From Candidatus Moraniibacteriota bacterium (lineage in GTDB: Bacteria > Patescibacteriota > Minisyncoccia > CAIUEV01 > JAHKAQ01): 56,620 bases of DNA. Location: contig WJJI01000028.1 in NCBI GenBank assembly GCA_014729795.1, positions 1 to 56,620 on the forward strand, given 5' to 3'. The notes beneath the pieces were generated by a model. It saw nothing but the letters and a program-made list of their open reading frames with translations, was not told the DNA's origin and made no database searches. Numbering within the stretch: the first letter of the stretch is position 1; every line of letters starts with the position of its first letter. This document shows, one piece after another, positions 1-8,996 of this stretch. The position numbers were made by a program, and so were the translations under genes.

Positions 1-57
1 AAATATAATAATGTATAATAAAAGGGAAATAAAAAAAATAAAAATTAAAAAATAATC

Positions 58-240
58 ATGACCAACATCAACGGAGAAAAAATCATCGATCATTGCCCTT
101 GTTGCGGCAGCCACAATATCGACCATGTTACTCGAGTAACCGGCTATTTTTCCAAAGATTCAATGTGGAACCGAGGGAAAATCGCTGAACTCAGGGATCG
201 AGCCAAAGAAATTAATAAAAAATACTTAACTTCTCATTAA
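58..240 (+). CDS. Small stand-alone NrdD C-terminal (glycyl-radical) domain-like protein
   Basis: 60 aa; CPCCGS followed by RVTGYFS..W.N.GK..EL.DR, resembling the class III RNR C-terminus around the radical Gly (RV-x-GY). Preceding 57 nt are AT-rich and show no NrdD body. Confidence 0.75.
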   Translation: MTNINGEKIIDHCPCCGSHNIDHVTRVTGYFSKDSMWNRGKIAELRDRAKEINKKYLTSH

Positions 241-347
241 TTATTTCATGGTTTTTCATATATTCACTAAACACGCCAACGCCATTTATAGCTTATTCTA
301 AACTAAAAAATTTTAAATCAAGGCTTGCGTTTTCAAACTATTAACAT

Positions 348-390
348 AAGCTGCCGGCATAATACATGAATAACGGCAGCTTTATTTTTA
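348..390 (+). terminator. Hairpin AAGCTGCCG/CGGCAGCTT followed by TATTTTT; terminator or attenuator between the glycyl-radical ORF and nrdG
   Basis: Perfect 9-bp inverted repeat (348-356 / 374-382) plus T-rich tail. Confidence 0.6.
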
Positions 391-412
391 CCAGCTGATT
401 GACCTAAATATT

Positions 413-1135
413 ATGACCAAAACCAAACTTCAAATTGGCGGACTTGAGCCCGCTTCCATGCTCGAAAGAAAAGGCAATATTTCTTCAATTATTTTTGTGC
501 TTGGTTGCAACTACCGCTGTGGGTTTTGCCATAATCCTGAATTGGTTTTTAATACCAAAGGCGAAATCCAACCTTATCCGCATCAAGAAGTGCTAAAAAT
601 ACTAAAAAGTAAAAAAAATTGGATCGATTCGGTTATTTTTACCGGCGGCGAACCCACTATTTATCAAGGTTTACCCAATTTCATGCACAAGGTTAAAAAT
701 CTTGATTTAAGCATTGGTCTGCATACTAATGGCACTAACCCGAAAATGATTGAAGAAATTCTGGAGCAAAATCTGCTTGACTATTTAGCTATGGATGTTA
801 AAAATCATTTAGCTAAATATACTCAAACTGTTGGCCTTGAAAAAATCAATCTTGATTCTATCAAGCAAAGCATTCAATTGGTTTTACAAACTCAAGATCA
901 AATCCAAACAGTTTTTAGAACCACTGTGGTTCCTAATTTAATTCAAAAAAAAGACTTGCCAAAAATTGGCCGCTTGATTAAAGGGGCTAAAAAAGCCTGC
1001 TTGCAGCAATTTCGTCCTCTCAGGTGCTTGGATAAAAAATTTGAAAAAATCCAACCCTATGATAAGCTAGTATTGGATCAAATGGCTGATATTTTAGAAC
1101 AATATGTTGAAACCGTAGATCGTGATTACTTATAA
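413..1135 (+). CDS. nrdG: Anaerobic RNR activating protein, radical SAM
   Basis: CNYRCGFCHNPELVF (CxxxCxxC), FTGGEPT motif. Confidence 0.85.
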   Translation: MTKTKLQIGGLEPASMLERKGNISSIIFVLGCNYRCGFCHNPELVFNTKGEIQPYPHQEVLKILKSKKNWIDSVIFTGGEPTIYQGLPNFMHKVKNLDLSIGLHTNGTNPKMIEEILEQNLLDYLAMDVKNHLAKYTQTVGLEKINLDSIKQSIQLVLQTQDQIQTVFRTTVVPNLIQKKDLPKIGRLIKGAKKACLQQFRPLRCLDKKFEKIQPYDKLVLDQMADILEQYVETVDRDYL

Positions 1136-1150
1136 TTTTTAAATAATCTC

Positions 1151-2458
1151 ATGCTTGACATTAAATACATTAGGGATAACGCCCAAGCTATCCAAAAGGC
1201 GGCTCGTCAAAAAAAAATTGATTTAGACGTTAACCAACTTTTAAAAATCGATAAAAAAAGAAGAGAACTACAGACCCAAATCAACCAACTAGAAAAACAA
1301 AAAAATCAACTTTCCGCCAAAATAAAAGGCAAACCCACCGTCCAACAAATCAAGCAGGGAAAAACCATTAAACAAAGAATTAATCAACTAGATCAAAAAT
1401 TTGAGCAAGTAAAAAATCAATACCAAGACCTCATGGTTTTGGTTCCGATTGTTCCATCAAAAGATACTCCGATTGGTAAAGACGAAAGCGAAAACGTGGA
1501 AATTTATCGACAAGGCGATATTCCTAAATTTGACTTCCCGAGTAAAGATTATTTAGAAATTGCCAAGACCCATGATCTGCTTGATCTGGAAAGAGGGGTT
1601 AAAGTGTCCGGATATCGTGGTTATTATATAAAAAATCAAGCCGTGCCTCTGGTTTTAGGTATGATGATGCATGCTTTGAATAAACTAATCGCTAAAGGAT
1701 TTACTCCCATTATCCCTCCAACTTTGGTTCGAGAATTTGTTTTATATGGAAGTGGTTATTTTGCCGGCTCCTCTTATAATCCAAAAGCCGACAATATTTA
1801 CCAACTTGCCAATCAGGAAATCAAGGCTGATGGCAGTCAAGACAAACAAAAAAATTTCTTAGTTGGTACCGCTGAACCATCTTTACTCGCCTACCACGCT
1901 AACGAAACCTTGGAGGAAAAAGATCTTCCCTTGAAATTTTGCGGCTTTTCACAATGCTATCGCTCTGAAATTGGCAGTTATGGTAAAGACACCAAAGGCA
2001 TTTACCGGGTACATGAATTTCTTAAAGTCGAACAAGTCTGTCTGAGCAGGGCTAGTATTCAAGAATCCGATCAACTCCACCAAGAAATGCTTGGTGTTTC
2101 TAAAGAATTACATCAAGATTTGGAAATACCCTTTAGACAAATCCAGATCTGCACCGGTGATTTAAGCGCCGGCAAATACAAACAATTCGACATGGAGGCT
2201 TGGATCCCCAGCCGCCAGGATTGGGGCGAGACCGGCTCTGCCTCAAATTTTCTTGACTGGCAATCCCGTAGATTGAACGTTAAGTATAAAGACAAAAAAG
2301 GTCAAAAAAAATATGTTTATATGCTTAACAACACCGCCCTAGCCAGTACTCGACCTTTGATTGCCATTCTGGAAAACCTTCAACTCCAAGATGGTAGCGT
2401 CCGAATCCCCAAAGCCTTACAATCTTATTTGAAAACTAAAACCATCAGCAAAAAATAA
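1151..2458 (+). CDS. serS: Seryl-tRNA synthetase
   Basis: N-terminal coiled coil MLDIKYIRDN; class II motifs (YRSEIGSYGKDTKGIYRVHEFLKVEQ, ASTRPLIAILEN). Confidence 0.95.
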   Translation: MLDIKYIRDNAQAIQKAARQKKIDLDVNQLLKIDKKRRELQTQINQLEKQKNQLSAKIKGKPTVQQIKQGKTIKQRINQLDQKFEQVKNQYQDLMVLVPIVPSKDTPIGKDESENVEIYRQGDIPKFDFPSKDYLEIAKTHDLLDLERGVKVSGYRGYYIKNQAVPLVLGMMMHALNKLIAKGFTPIIPPTLVREFVLYGSGYFAGSSYNPKADNIYQLANQEIKADGSQDKQKNFLVGTAEPSLLAYHANETLEEKDLPLKFCGFSQCYRSEIGSYGKDTKGIYRVHEFLKVEQVCLSRASIQESDQLHQEMLGVSKELHQDLEIPFRQIQICTGDLSAGKYKQFDMEAWIPSRQDWGETGSASNFLDWQSRRLNVKYKDKKGQKKYVYMLNNTALASTRPLIAILENLQLQDGSVRIPKALQSYLKTKTISKK

Positions 2459-2463
2459 GCTTT

Positions 2464-3420
2464 ATGTTCTGGCGTAAAAAAAAATCAATCCCTAAAAAAA
2501 GAAAAGCACCTACCGACAAAAAAACCAAATTCAAGTCAACTGGCAAAGCTTTTATTGCTACCACCCAAACAGAAACATTTAAAGCTAAGAGTAATTTTGA
2601 AGAAAAAATTTCCAGAATATTTTTTTCTCTCACCACTATCGTTATCTTGGCTCTTGCTTGTTATTATTTAATATTTTCCTCGCTTCTAAGAATCAATAAA
2701 GTTGTAATAAAAACCCCAACCAGAATTAAAAAAGAATTGATAAAACAAGAGGTTCGCCCTTTCTTGCAAGGGGCCTTTCTAAAATATTTTAATCGTGACC
2801 ATTTCTTGTTTATCAATCGGGGCGCTATAGAAAAACATCTCTTACAAACTTTTCCCAGTTTTGAAGATGTCCGAGTTAAAAAAAGTCTTTTTAAAAAAAT
2901 CGAGATTGAAATTATAGAAAAGCAAATTCAATTAAATATGTGTGGCGACTTTGAGTGTATAGCTATTGATCAACAAGGCACCGTGATCGCAAGATTTTCC
3001 AAAGATAATCTCTTTAAATACAGTAATGATGCTGAGTTAATTATTGATAAATCGAATCAATTAGCCCTGCCTGGCCATGGCGTTAATACAGCTGACTTTG
3101 TCAAAGCCGCCAGCCAAATTAGGGAAAAACTTAACCAAAAATTAAGTATTAACGCTCGAGGAGTTTATGTCCCTCTTGCTCAGGCTCCGGAAATTCAAGT
3201 CGCTACAAATAAAAATTATTTGTTAATTTTTAATTCCAAAGATCCATTGAACGATCAGTTGCAAGCTCTAAAGGTTATTTTAGAAAATGAGATTCAACCT
3301 CAAGATTTAGATTGTTTAGAATACCTAGACCTAAGAGTTCAAGGCAAGGTATTCTATAAATTTCACGACGACTGCCGAACCGAAGCGCAAGAAAGCGAAC
3401 AAGAAGCGGTTGCTTCTTGA
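2464..3420 (+). CDS. ftsQ: FtsQ/DivIB-like POTRA cell-division protein
   Basis: Basic N-terminus, single TM, POTRA-like segment (LLRINKVVIKTPTRI...FPSFEDVRVKKSLFKKIEIEIIEKQ). Confidence 0.6.
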   Translation: MFWRKKKSIPKKRKAPTDKKTKFKSTGKAFIATTQTETFKAKSNFEEKISRIFFSLTTIVILALACYYLIFSSLLRINKVVIKTPTRIKKELIKQEVRPFLQGAFLKYFNRDHFLFINRGAIEKHLLQTFPSFEDVRVKKSLFKKIEIEIIEKQIQLNMCGDFECIAIDQQGTVIARFSKDNLFKYSNDAELIIDKSNQLALPGHGVNTADFVKAASQIREKLNQKLSINARGVYVPLAQAPEIQVATNKNYLLIFNSKDPLNDQLQALKVILENEIQPQDLDCLEYLDLRVQGKVFYKFHDDCRTEAQESEQEAVAS

Positions 3421-3554
3421 AAACTTAATAAATATTCATTATGTTAAAAAGTCACGTGTCTGGTAAATATTTAAGCCACCAAAAAATAACTTGATAATTT
3501 TCTCAAACGAATAATTTTAATTTACAATATTTTAATAAAGTAATAATTTATACC

Positions 3555-5411
3555 ATGAAAACCAATTTAATACGAAAAGCTTATCTAGATTTTTTTCGCT
3601 CAAAAAATCACGCGATTATTCCCTCTGCCTCTTTACTGCCGGAAAACGACCCTACGACTTTGTTTACCGGCTCTGGCATGCAGCCCATGGTGCCTTATCT
3701 GCTTGGAGAAAAACATCCGCTAGGTAAAAGAATTGCTGATTCTCAAAAAAGCTTTCGCGCTCAGGATATCGAAGATGTAGGTGATAATCGCCATACTACT
3801 TTTTTTGAAATGCTTGGTAATTGGAGCTTGGGTGATTATTTTAAAAAAGAACAAATTTCTTGGATTTTTGAATTCCTAACTCAAGTATTAAAATTAGATC
3901 CCCGGCGTCTTTATGTTTCAGTTTACCAAGGTAATTCCAAAATCAATATTGATCCAGACCAAGAAGCGGTAAAAATTTGGCAACAACAGTTTAAAAAAGT
4001 AAATATCCAAGCCCAAACAGTTAAAAATGCTTCAAAAAAAGGCATGGGTAAAGGTCGTATCTTTTTTTACGATGAAAATGAAAACTGGTGGAGTCGCGCT
4101 GGCGTGCCTGATAATATGCCTATTGGCGAACCTGGCGGACCAGACTCGGAAATCTTCTGGGATTTTAAAGCCTCTCGCCAAATTCATGAAGATTCTATCT
4201 ATAAAGACCAACCTTGCCATCCAGCTTGTGATTGTGGTCGTTTCTTAGAAATCGGCAATAATGTTTTTATGCAATATTTAAAAACTAAAAATGGATTCAA
4301 GCCGCTGGAAAATAAAAATATTGATTTTGGGGGCGGGTTGGAAAGATTGGCCGCTGCCATCCAAGATGATCCCGATATGTTTAATATCGATTTATTTAAA
4401 CCCTTAAAAAAAGAATTGGAAAAACTTAGCCAAAAACAATATCAGTTAAACCAAAAAACAACCCGGGCATTCCGCATTATAATGGATCATATTCGTGCCG
4501 CTGTCTTCTTAATTAGCGATGGGGCCGGCCCTTCAAATAAAGATCAGGGATATTTTACTCGACGTCTAATTCGCCGCGGCATCCGTTCAGCCCATCAGCT
4601 CAACATTCAAGATAATTTTACCCAAAATTTGGCCCGCTCGATTATTAAAATCTATGAAAAACCCTACCCGGGACTTAAAAATAACCAAAACCTAATTTTG
4701 GATGCTCTGAAAAAAGAAGAAACCGGTTTTAAAAAAACTTTAAATCAAGGCTTAAAAAAGTTTGAGCAACTTAGGAAAAAACAAAAACATATTGATGGAC
4801 AACAAGCTTTTGATCTTTATCAATCTTATGGTTTCCCGATTGAAATGACTCAAGAACTGGCTCAAGAACATGGTATCAAGGTTGATCTTCAAGCCTTTAA
4901 ACAAGCTCAAAAAAATCATCAAAAAATTTCTCGCCAAGGCGCTCAAAAAAAATTCAAAGGTGGTTTGGCGGATCAACAAAAATCTACTATTCAGCTTCAT
5001 ACTGCGGCTCACTTATTATTAGCAGCCTTAAAAAAAATACTTGGCCATCACGTCAAACAGAAAGGCGCCAATATCACGGCTGAGCGTCTTCGCTTCGACT
5101 TTTCTCATCCAGCTAAATTAACAGAACAAGAGATTAAAGAAACCCAACAATATGTCAATGAAATTATTGAAAAAAACTTGCCGGTTAAAATGCGGGAAAT
5201 ATCTATTGAGCAAGCCCGAGAACAAAACATAACTGGAGAATTTAATGATCGCTACCAAAATCTTGTAAAAATTTACACAATCGGCAGCTACTCCCAAGAA
5301 ATTTGCGGCGGCCCACATGTTAAAAACACCAATGAACTGGGAAAGTTTCAAATCATCAAACAACAAAGCGCGGGCGCGGGTGTTAGACGTATAAAAGCTA
5401 TTTTGGAATAA
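3555..5411 (+). CDS. alaS: Alanyl-tRNA synthetase, short form
   Basis: RKAYLDFFRSKNHAIIPSASLLP, FFEMLGNWSLGDYFKKE, HTAAHLL and CGGPH editing motifs; 618 aa, ends after the editing domain. Confidence 0.95.
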   Translation: MKTNLIRKAYLDFFRSKNHAIIPSASLLPENDPTTLFTGSGMQPMVPYLLGEKHPLGKRIADSQKSFRAQDIEDVGDNRHTTFFEMLGNWSLGDYFKKEQISWIFEFLTQVLKLDPRRLYVSVYQGNSKINIDPDQEAVKIWQQQFKKVNIQAQTVKNASKKGMGKGRIFFYDENENWWSRAGVPDNMPIGEPGGPDSEIFWDFKASRQIHEDSIYKDQPCHPACDCGRFLEIGNNVFMQYLKTKNGFKPLENKNIDFGGGLERLAAAIQDDPDMFNIDLFKPLKKELEKLSQKQYQLNQKTTRAFRIIMDHIRAAVFLISDGAGPSNKDQGYFTRRLIRRGIRSAHQLNIQDNFTQNLARSIIKIYEKPYPGLKNNQNLILDALKKEETGFKKTLNQGLKKFEQLRKKQKHIDGQQAFDLYQSYGFPIEMTQELAQEHGIKVDLQAFKQAQKNHQKISRQGAQKKFKGGLADQQKSTIQLHTAAHLLLAALKKILGHHVKQKGANITAERLRFDFSHPAKLTEQEIKETQQYVNEIIEKNLPVKMREISIEQAREQNITGEFNDRYQNLVKIYTIGSYSQEICGGPHVKNTNELGKFQIIKQQSAGAGVRRIKAILE

Positions 5412-5425
5412 AAATTTTGTAAATG

Positions 5426-5458
5426 AAAAGAGGCCGATTCAAAGAATCCGCCTCTTTT
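5426..5458. terminator. Bidirectional intrinsic terminator between convergent alaS and the M23 gene
   Basis: AAAAGAGGCCGATTC-AAA-GAATCCGCCTCTTTT: 15-bp stem, one mismatch, 3-nt loop, A/T flanks on both sides. Confidence 0.85.
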
Positions 5459-5507
5459 ATGAAAAAATGTTTAAATTAAGCAGTGTTTATAACCCATCAA
5501 ACCCTTT

Positions 5508-6563
5508 TCAGGTGTTGGAATTTAAAATAAAAGAAATTATAATTGATAAAAACTCCAAACCCTTTCCCGACTCCGGAATATAAACGTATTCTGGAACAAC
5601 CTCAATTACTCCAATTTCATCATCTTCATCGGAAAAATTGTTATCGCTATTGTCATCATAATCATTTTCCACCCCAACTCCAATATAATAAATTCCCAGC
5701 TTATTCGGGGCTAATACAAATTCTTTTTCCCATTTATCGTCACCACCTTCCAGCGTTTTAATTGAGTCTTCCCCGATAATCTCATCATTATGATCAAAAT
5801 ACCGGTCTCGACTCACATAATAATAAACTTTACTTTCGGTTGTAGCGCTATCACTAGCCTTATTTTTAATACGCGCCTTAACTGTAATATTCTCTCCCGG
5901 GTATACTTTTAAACTTCGGTTTCCTGCAATTTCTTGATCGTTTTGATTAATCCACAATTCGCTTACTGCCATATCCGGCTCAGCTGCTTCTCGATGGTTA
6001 TCAATAAAATCGCTTGGCTCGTAATACCAATTTTTTACTTCATCCCGACTCCAGCCTGTAACCCAATCGCAAGGGCCGCGCTTTTTTTTCCGAACCTCAA
6101 AATGCAAATGCGCTCTATATTCATTGTTGTAACCTTGACCAATTGTTCCAATTTTTTCACCTCGATTAACCGAATCATTATCCCCGACTCTACGACTTTG
6201 TAGATGCGCATACTGCGACCAAACATCATCGCCATTAGCCAATTCATGTTTTACCACAATCACGTTGCCCCAGCCACTACCACAGTTTCCACTGTAAACA
6301 ACCTTTCCATTCGCGATTGCATAAACTGAATCACCTAAGTCCGTATTGCCGCCGCCATCGCCATTCCAGTCTTCTCCTGGATGATAAACTCCTCCATAAG
6401 TATACTCTAAATACCCCCAACCGAAAGTTTTGTTGTAACCGGTTCCGTCTGGTTTGCCCACGGGATAGTCAAAACTATCTGCTACCGCGTAAGCCCAACT
6501 TTGTTCAAGATTAAATCCAAAAACCACTGCCGCCAATACTAAAATCAACCAACATTTTTTCAT
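5508..6563 (-). CDS. Secreted M23 metallopeptidase with C-terminal CARDB-like domain
   Basis: Signal peptide; HPGEDWN and HLHFE zinc motifs; CARDB-like PDMAVSELWIN...YYIGVGVEND. Confidence 0.85.
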   Translation of the reverse strand: MKKCWLILVLAAVVFGFNLEQSWAYAVADSFDYPVGKPDGTGYNKTFGWGYLEYTYGGVYHPGEDWNGDGGGNTDLGDSVYAIANGKVVYSGNCGSGWGNVIVVKHELANGDDVWSQYAHLQSRRVGDNDSVNRGEKIGTIGQGYNNEYRAHLHFEVRKKKRGPCDWVTGWSRDEVKNWYYEPSDFIDNHREAAEPDMAVSELWINQNDQEIAGNRSLKVYPGENITVKARIKNKASDSATTESKVYYYVSRDRYFDHNDEIIGEDSIKTLEGGDDKWEKEFVLAPNKLGIYYIGVGVENDYDDNSDNNFSDEDDEIGVIEVVPEYVYIPESGKGLEFLSIIISFILNSNT

Positions 6564-6663
6564 TGCATGCCTTCCTTTCGTTAGGAAATTTCTTCCTGGT
6601 TTTTAAAGAGCCCTATGCTCTTTTTGTTTACCTTCCGAGTATATCAAAGCTCTATCAAAGCTT

Positions 6664-6787
6664 TTATGACTTACGCGATTGGAAAAATTTTATAGAAAGT
6701 ACCAAGAATTTTGCAAGGCTTATTGAGTACACGTAGTCAAAAACCTCAAGATTTGCTCTAAAAATTTACCAATCGCGTAAGTCATAA
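6664..6787. repeat. Palindromic intergenic element, best copy
   Basis: Perfect 19-bp inverted repeat TTATGACTTACGCGATTGG (6664-6682) / CCAATCGCGTAAGTCATAA (6769-6787); inner flanks also near-complementary. Confidence 0.9.
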
Positions 6788-6801
6788 TTTTTTAATAAAG
6801 A

Positions 6802-7419
6802 TTAAATCCGTTTAAATGATTCTACAATCTTTTTCTTTTCTTCTTGAGTTATTTGAGAATCATAAAAACTAATCATAAAATCTTTACCGTTAATTATAAA
6901 CTTATAAGCTTCTAAATTATCAACACATTTTTCATGGGTGCAAAATTCCTCAATTTCATAATAATAACCGCCTAAATCATTTATTTCTACTTTTTTTGTG
7001 GGCGAATGATCAAAATAAGTATCATGACTATCTTGATTTTGTCTTACCCTTAGGTCGAATATTTTGCTTTGATCTTGATCTTCTTTGTAAAAAATAATTA
7101 AGTGATTTGTCTGATCCATAACCTTTTTATATTCCAAATCAGCTGGGTATTTAACTTCAAACTTATGCTTTATATCCTGATAAGTCTTCATTTTTAATTC
7201 ATTCATATTACGAGACTGGTCTGTCTTTATGGTTTTCTCATCTTGTCTTTGAATTGAAGCATCTGACAAATTCTGTTTTTTCGCTTTTTGTTCATTTTTT
7301 TCGATAGAGTTTTCGATTTGTAACTTCTTTGATTCAGTTGGCTCGACTTTTTCTTTGGCTGATCTTGTACAACCAATTAAAAGTAAACCGCCTAAGAAAC
7401 CAATCAATGCTTTTTTCAT
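6802..7419 (-). CDS. Putative lipoprotein, unknown function
   Basis: MKKALIGFLGGLLLIGC lipobox; charged linker, then a small globular domain. Confidence 0.65.
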   Translation of the reverse strand: MKKALIGFLGGLLLIGCTRSAKEKVEPTESKKLQIENSIEKNEQKAKKQNLSDASIQRQDEKTIKTDQSRNMNELKMKTYQDIKHKFEVKYPADLEYKKVMDQTNHLIIFYKEDQDQSKIFDLRVRQNQDSHDTYFDHSPTKKVEINDLGGYYYEIEEFCTHEKCVDNLEAYKFIINGKDFMISFYDSQITQEEKKKIVESFKRI

Positions 7420-7521
7420 GCTCTTTTAGTTAATTATTAAATAACTATTATTAAATATACAACTATTGTCCCATTATAAAAAAACAAGATGAAAAAAAGA
7501 TAAATTTTTTATTAATTTTTA

Positions 7522-8613
7522 TTAATATCGTTTAGATTTTACCCAATCGATAATTTTTTGCTTTTCCGTAGAGGTTAGCTTACTGCCAAAATTATTTTTC
7601 AGTTTATTTTCAATTTCAAATATGACTTGTCGCATTGCTTGAATCGAATCCATATCGCTAAATCTTACAGGCTCCACTTTAAAATTTAGACTCTGTAAAT
7701 GAAACCATTGCTTATTTATCAGTGCTTTAGCTATTACTTGATATTTACCGGGTTTTGTTAGATTAGTTTCAGAAAATTGAAAATGAAGACTTTTGTTGGG
7801 CTTTAACCTTAAATTACGCAAGTATCTAGGTTTTTTTGTTTCAGGCTTTGTTAGATCGGTTATAAATTTATTATTGTTATCATGAACAGCCAAAGCTAAT
7901 TGTTGAATTTGAATGTCTTGTTTACCTGTATTTTTTAATTTAAACTGCGCGTCAAAATTTGATTGCGTCGAATCGGCGCTTAAATTAGCATAAATAGGAT
8001 CGGCTTTTTTCCAAAAATCATAAACTTTCAAATCATTAATCGGGTTTTTCAACACATAGCCGCTAAGTTGCTTAAACAACCAATCTTTATTAATAGCCCA
8101 ACCTGGACAGCTTTTACTAGAATAATCTCGATGAAATTTTATTTTCAAAGTATCGATTTGTAGATACTTCATTAAAATTTTGATCGCCCCTACCGCATTG
8201 TCGTAAGTTTTACCGCTCCATAGTTGATAATCATAGTTCCCAACCACCTCGATCCCGATTGAATAATCCATTAACCGATATAAACTGCTATTTGTATAGC
8301 CTGAAAAAATTCTACCGGTTCGTTTATGTTTCCATAAAGCATTACCTTTGCCAGCGTGAATACCAACTTGATCCATATCTGTAAATAGCCAAATTCCATC
8401 CTCAGCGATAAACAAATGAGGACCTACCGGCCAACCCTTGCTTTCATAAAAACGTTTTAAACCCTGAATTGATTTGCTTCCCTGCCATTGTTCCTTTGTT
8501 GGTTTCCAAGTATGATGAATTACCAACCAGCCGGGTTTAATCTGACCAAAGTCTTTACCGCTGACATAAGCTTCAAATTCCTTGATGGTCAGCTTTTTAT
8601 TTACAATCCGCAT
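7522..8613 (-). CDS. N-acetylmuramoyl-L-alanine amidase (Amidase_2/PGRP fold)
   Basis: LVIHHTW, IGIEVVGNYD, KFHRDYSSKSCPG. Confidence 0.85.
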   Translation of the reverse strand: MRIVNKKLTIKEFEAYVSGKDFGQIKPGWLVIHHTWKPTKEQWQGSKSIQGLKRFYESKGWPVGPHLFIAEDGIWLFTDMDQVGIHAGKGNALWKHKRTGRIFSGYTNSSLYRLMDYSIGIEVVGNYDYQLWSGKTYDNAVGAIKILMKYLQIDTLKIKFHRDYSSKSCPGWAINKDWLFKQLSGYVLKNPINDLKVYDFWKKADPIYANLSADSTQSNFDAQFKLKNTGKQDIQIQQLALAVHDNNNKFITDLTKPETKKPRYLRNLRLKPNKSLHFQFSETNLTKPGKYQVIAKALINKQWFHLQSLNFKVEPVRFSDMDSIQAMRQVIFEIENKLKNNFGSKLTSTEKQKIIDWVKSKRY

Positions 8614-8902
8614 GTCTTTATAGAATAATTCAAATTAATTTGGGTTCCAATAAAAGGCGATTAGGTAAACCCTGTTTATTTCCACAGCTTAATATGCATT
8701 AACAATCTACCATAATATTAATCTAAAAATTTGTAAAGGAGCCTCTGAAGAAAAGAATGTGATTAAATTACATTTTTTGAAAAAACTTTAAAGCATAATA
8801 ATTTAATTATGTTGAAAAATCATTTCAAAAAATTTGCCAAAAACCAAGATTACAATAATTACTTTTTTTTCAAAGATTCCCTCAGATCAGAGTTTAAAAA
8901 AG

Positions 8903-8986
8903 TGCCGGTGGTCGGATTCGAACCGACACGAACCGAAGTTCACGACATTTTGAGTGTCGCGTGTCTGCCAGTTCCACCACACCGGC
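8903..8986 (-). tRNA. tRNA-Leu(CAA)
   Basis: Reverse complement GCCGGTG...GTGGAACTGGCAGACAC..CGACA-CTCAAAA-TGTCG..GAAC-TTCG-GTTC..GGTTCGAATCC..CACCGGC-A; long variable arm; CCA not encoded. Confidence 0.93.
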
Positions 8987-8996
8987 TTTCTACTGA

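Noticed and set aside
4027-4248. Out-of-frame and antisense ORFs inside alaS (4027-4248, 4032-4220, 4752-5012, 5118-5366)
   Set aside because: Fully nested within a confident AlaRS coding frame; no independent motifs.
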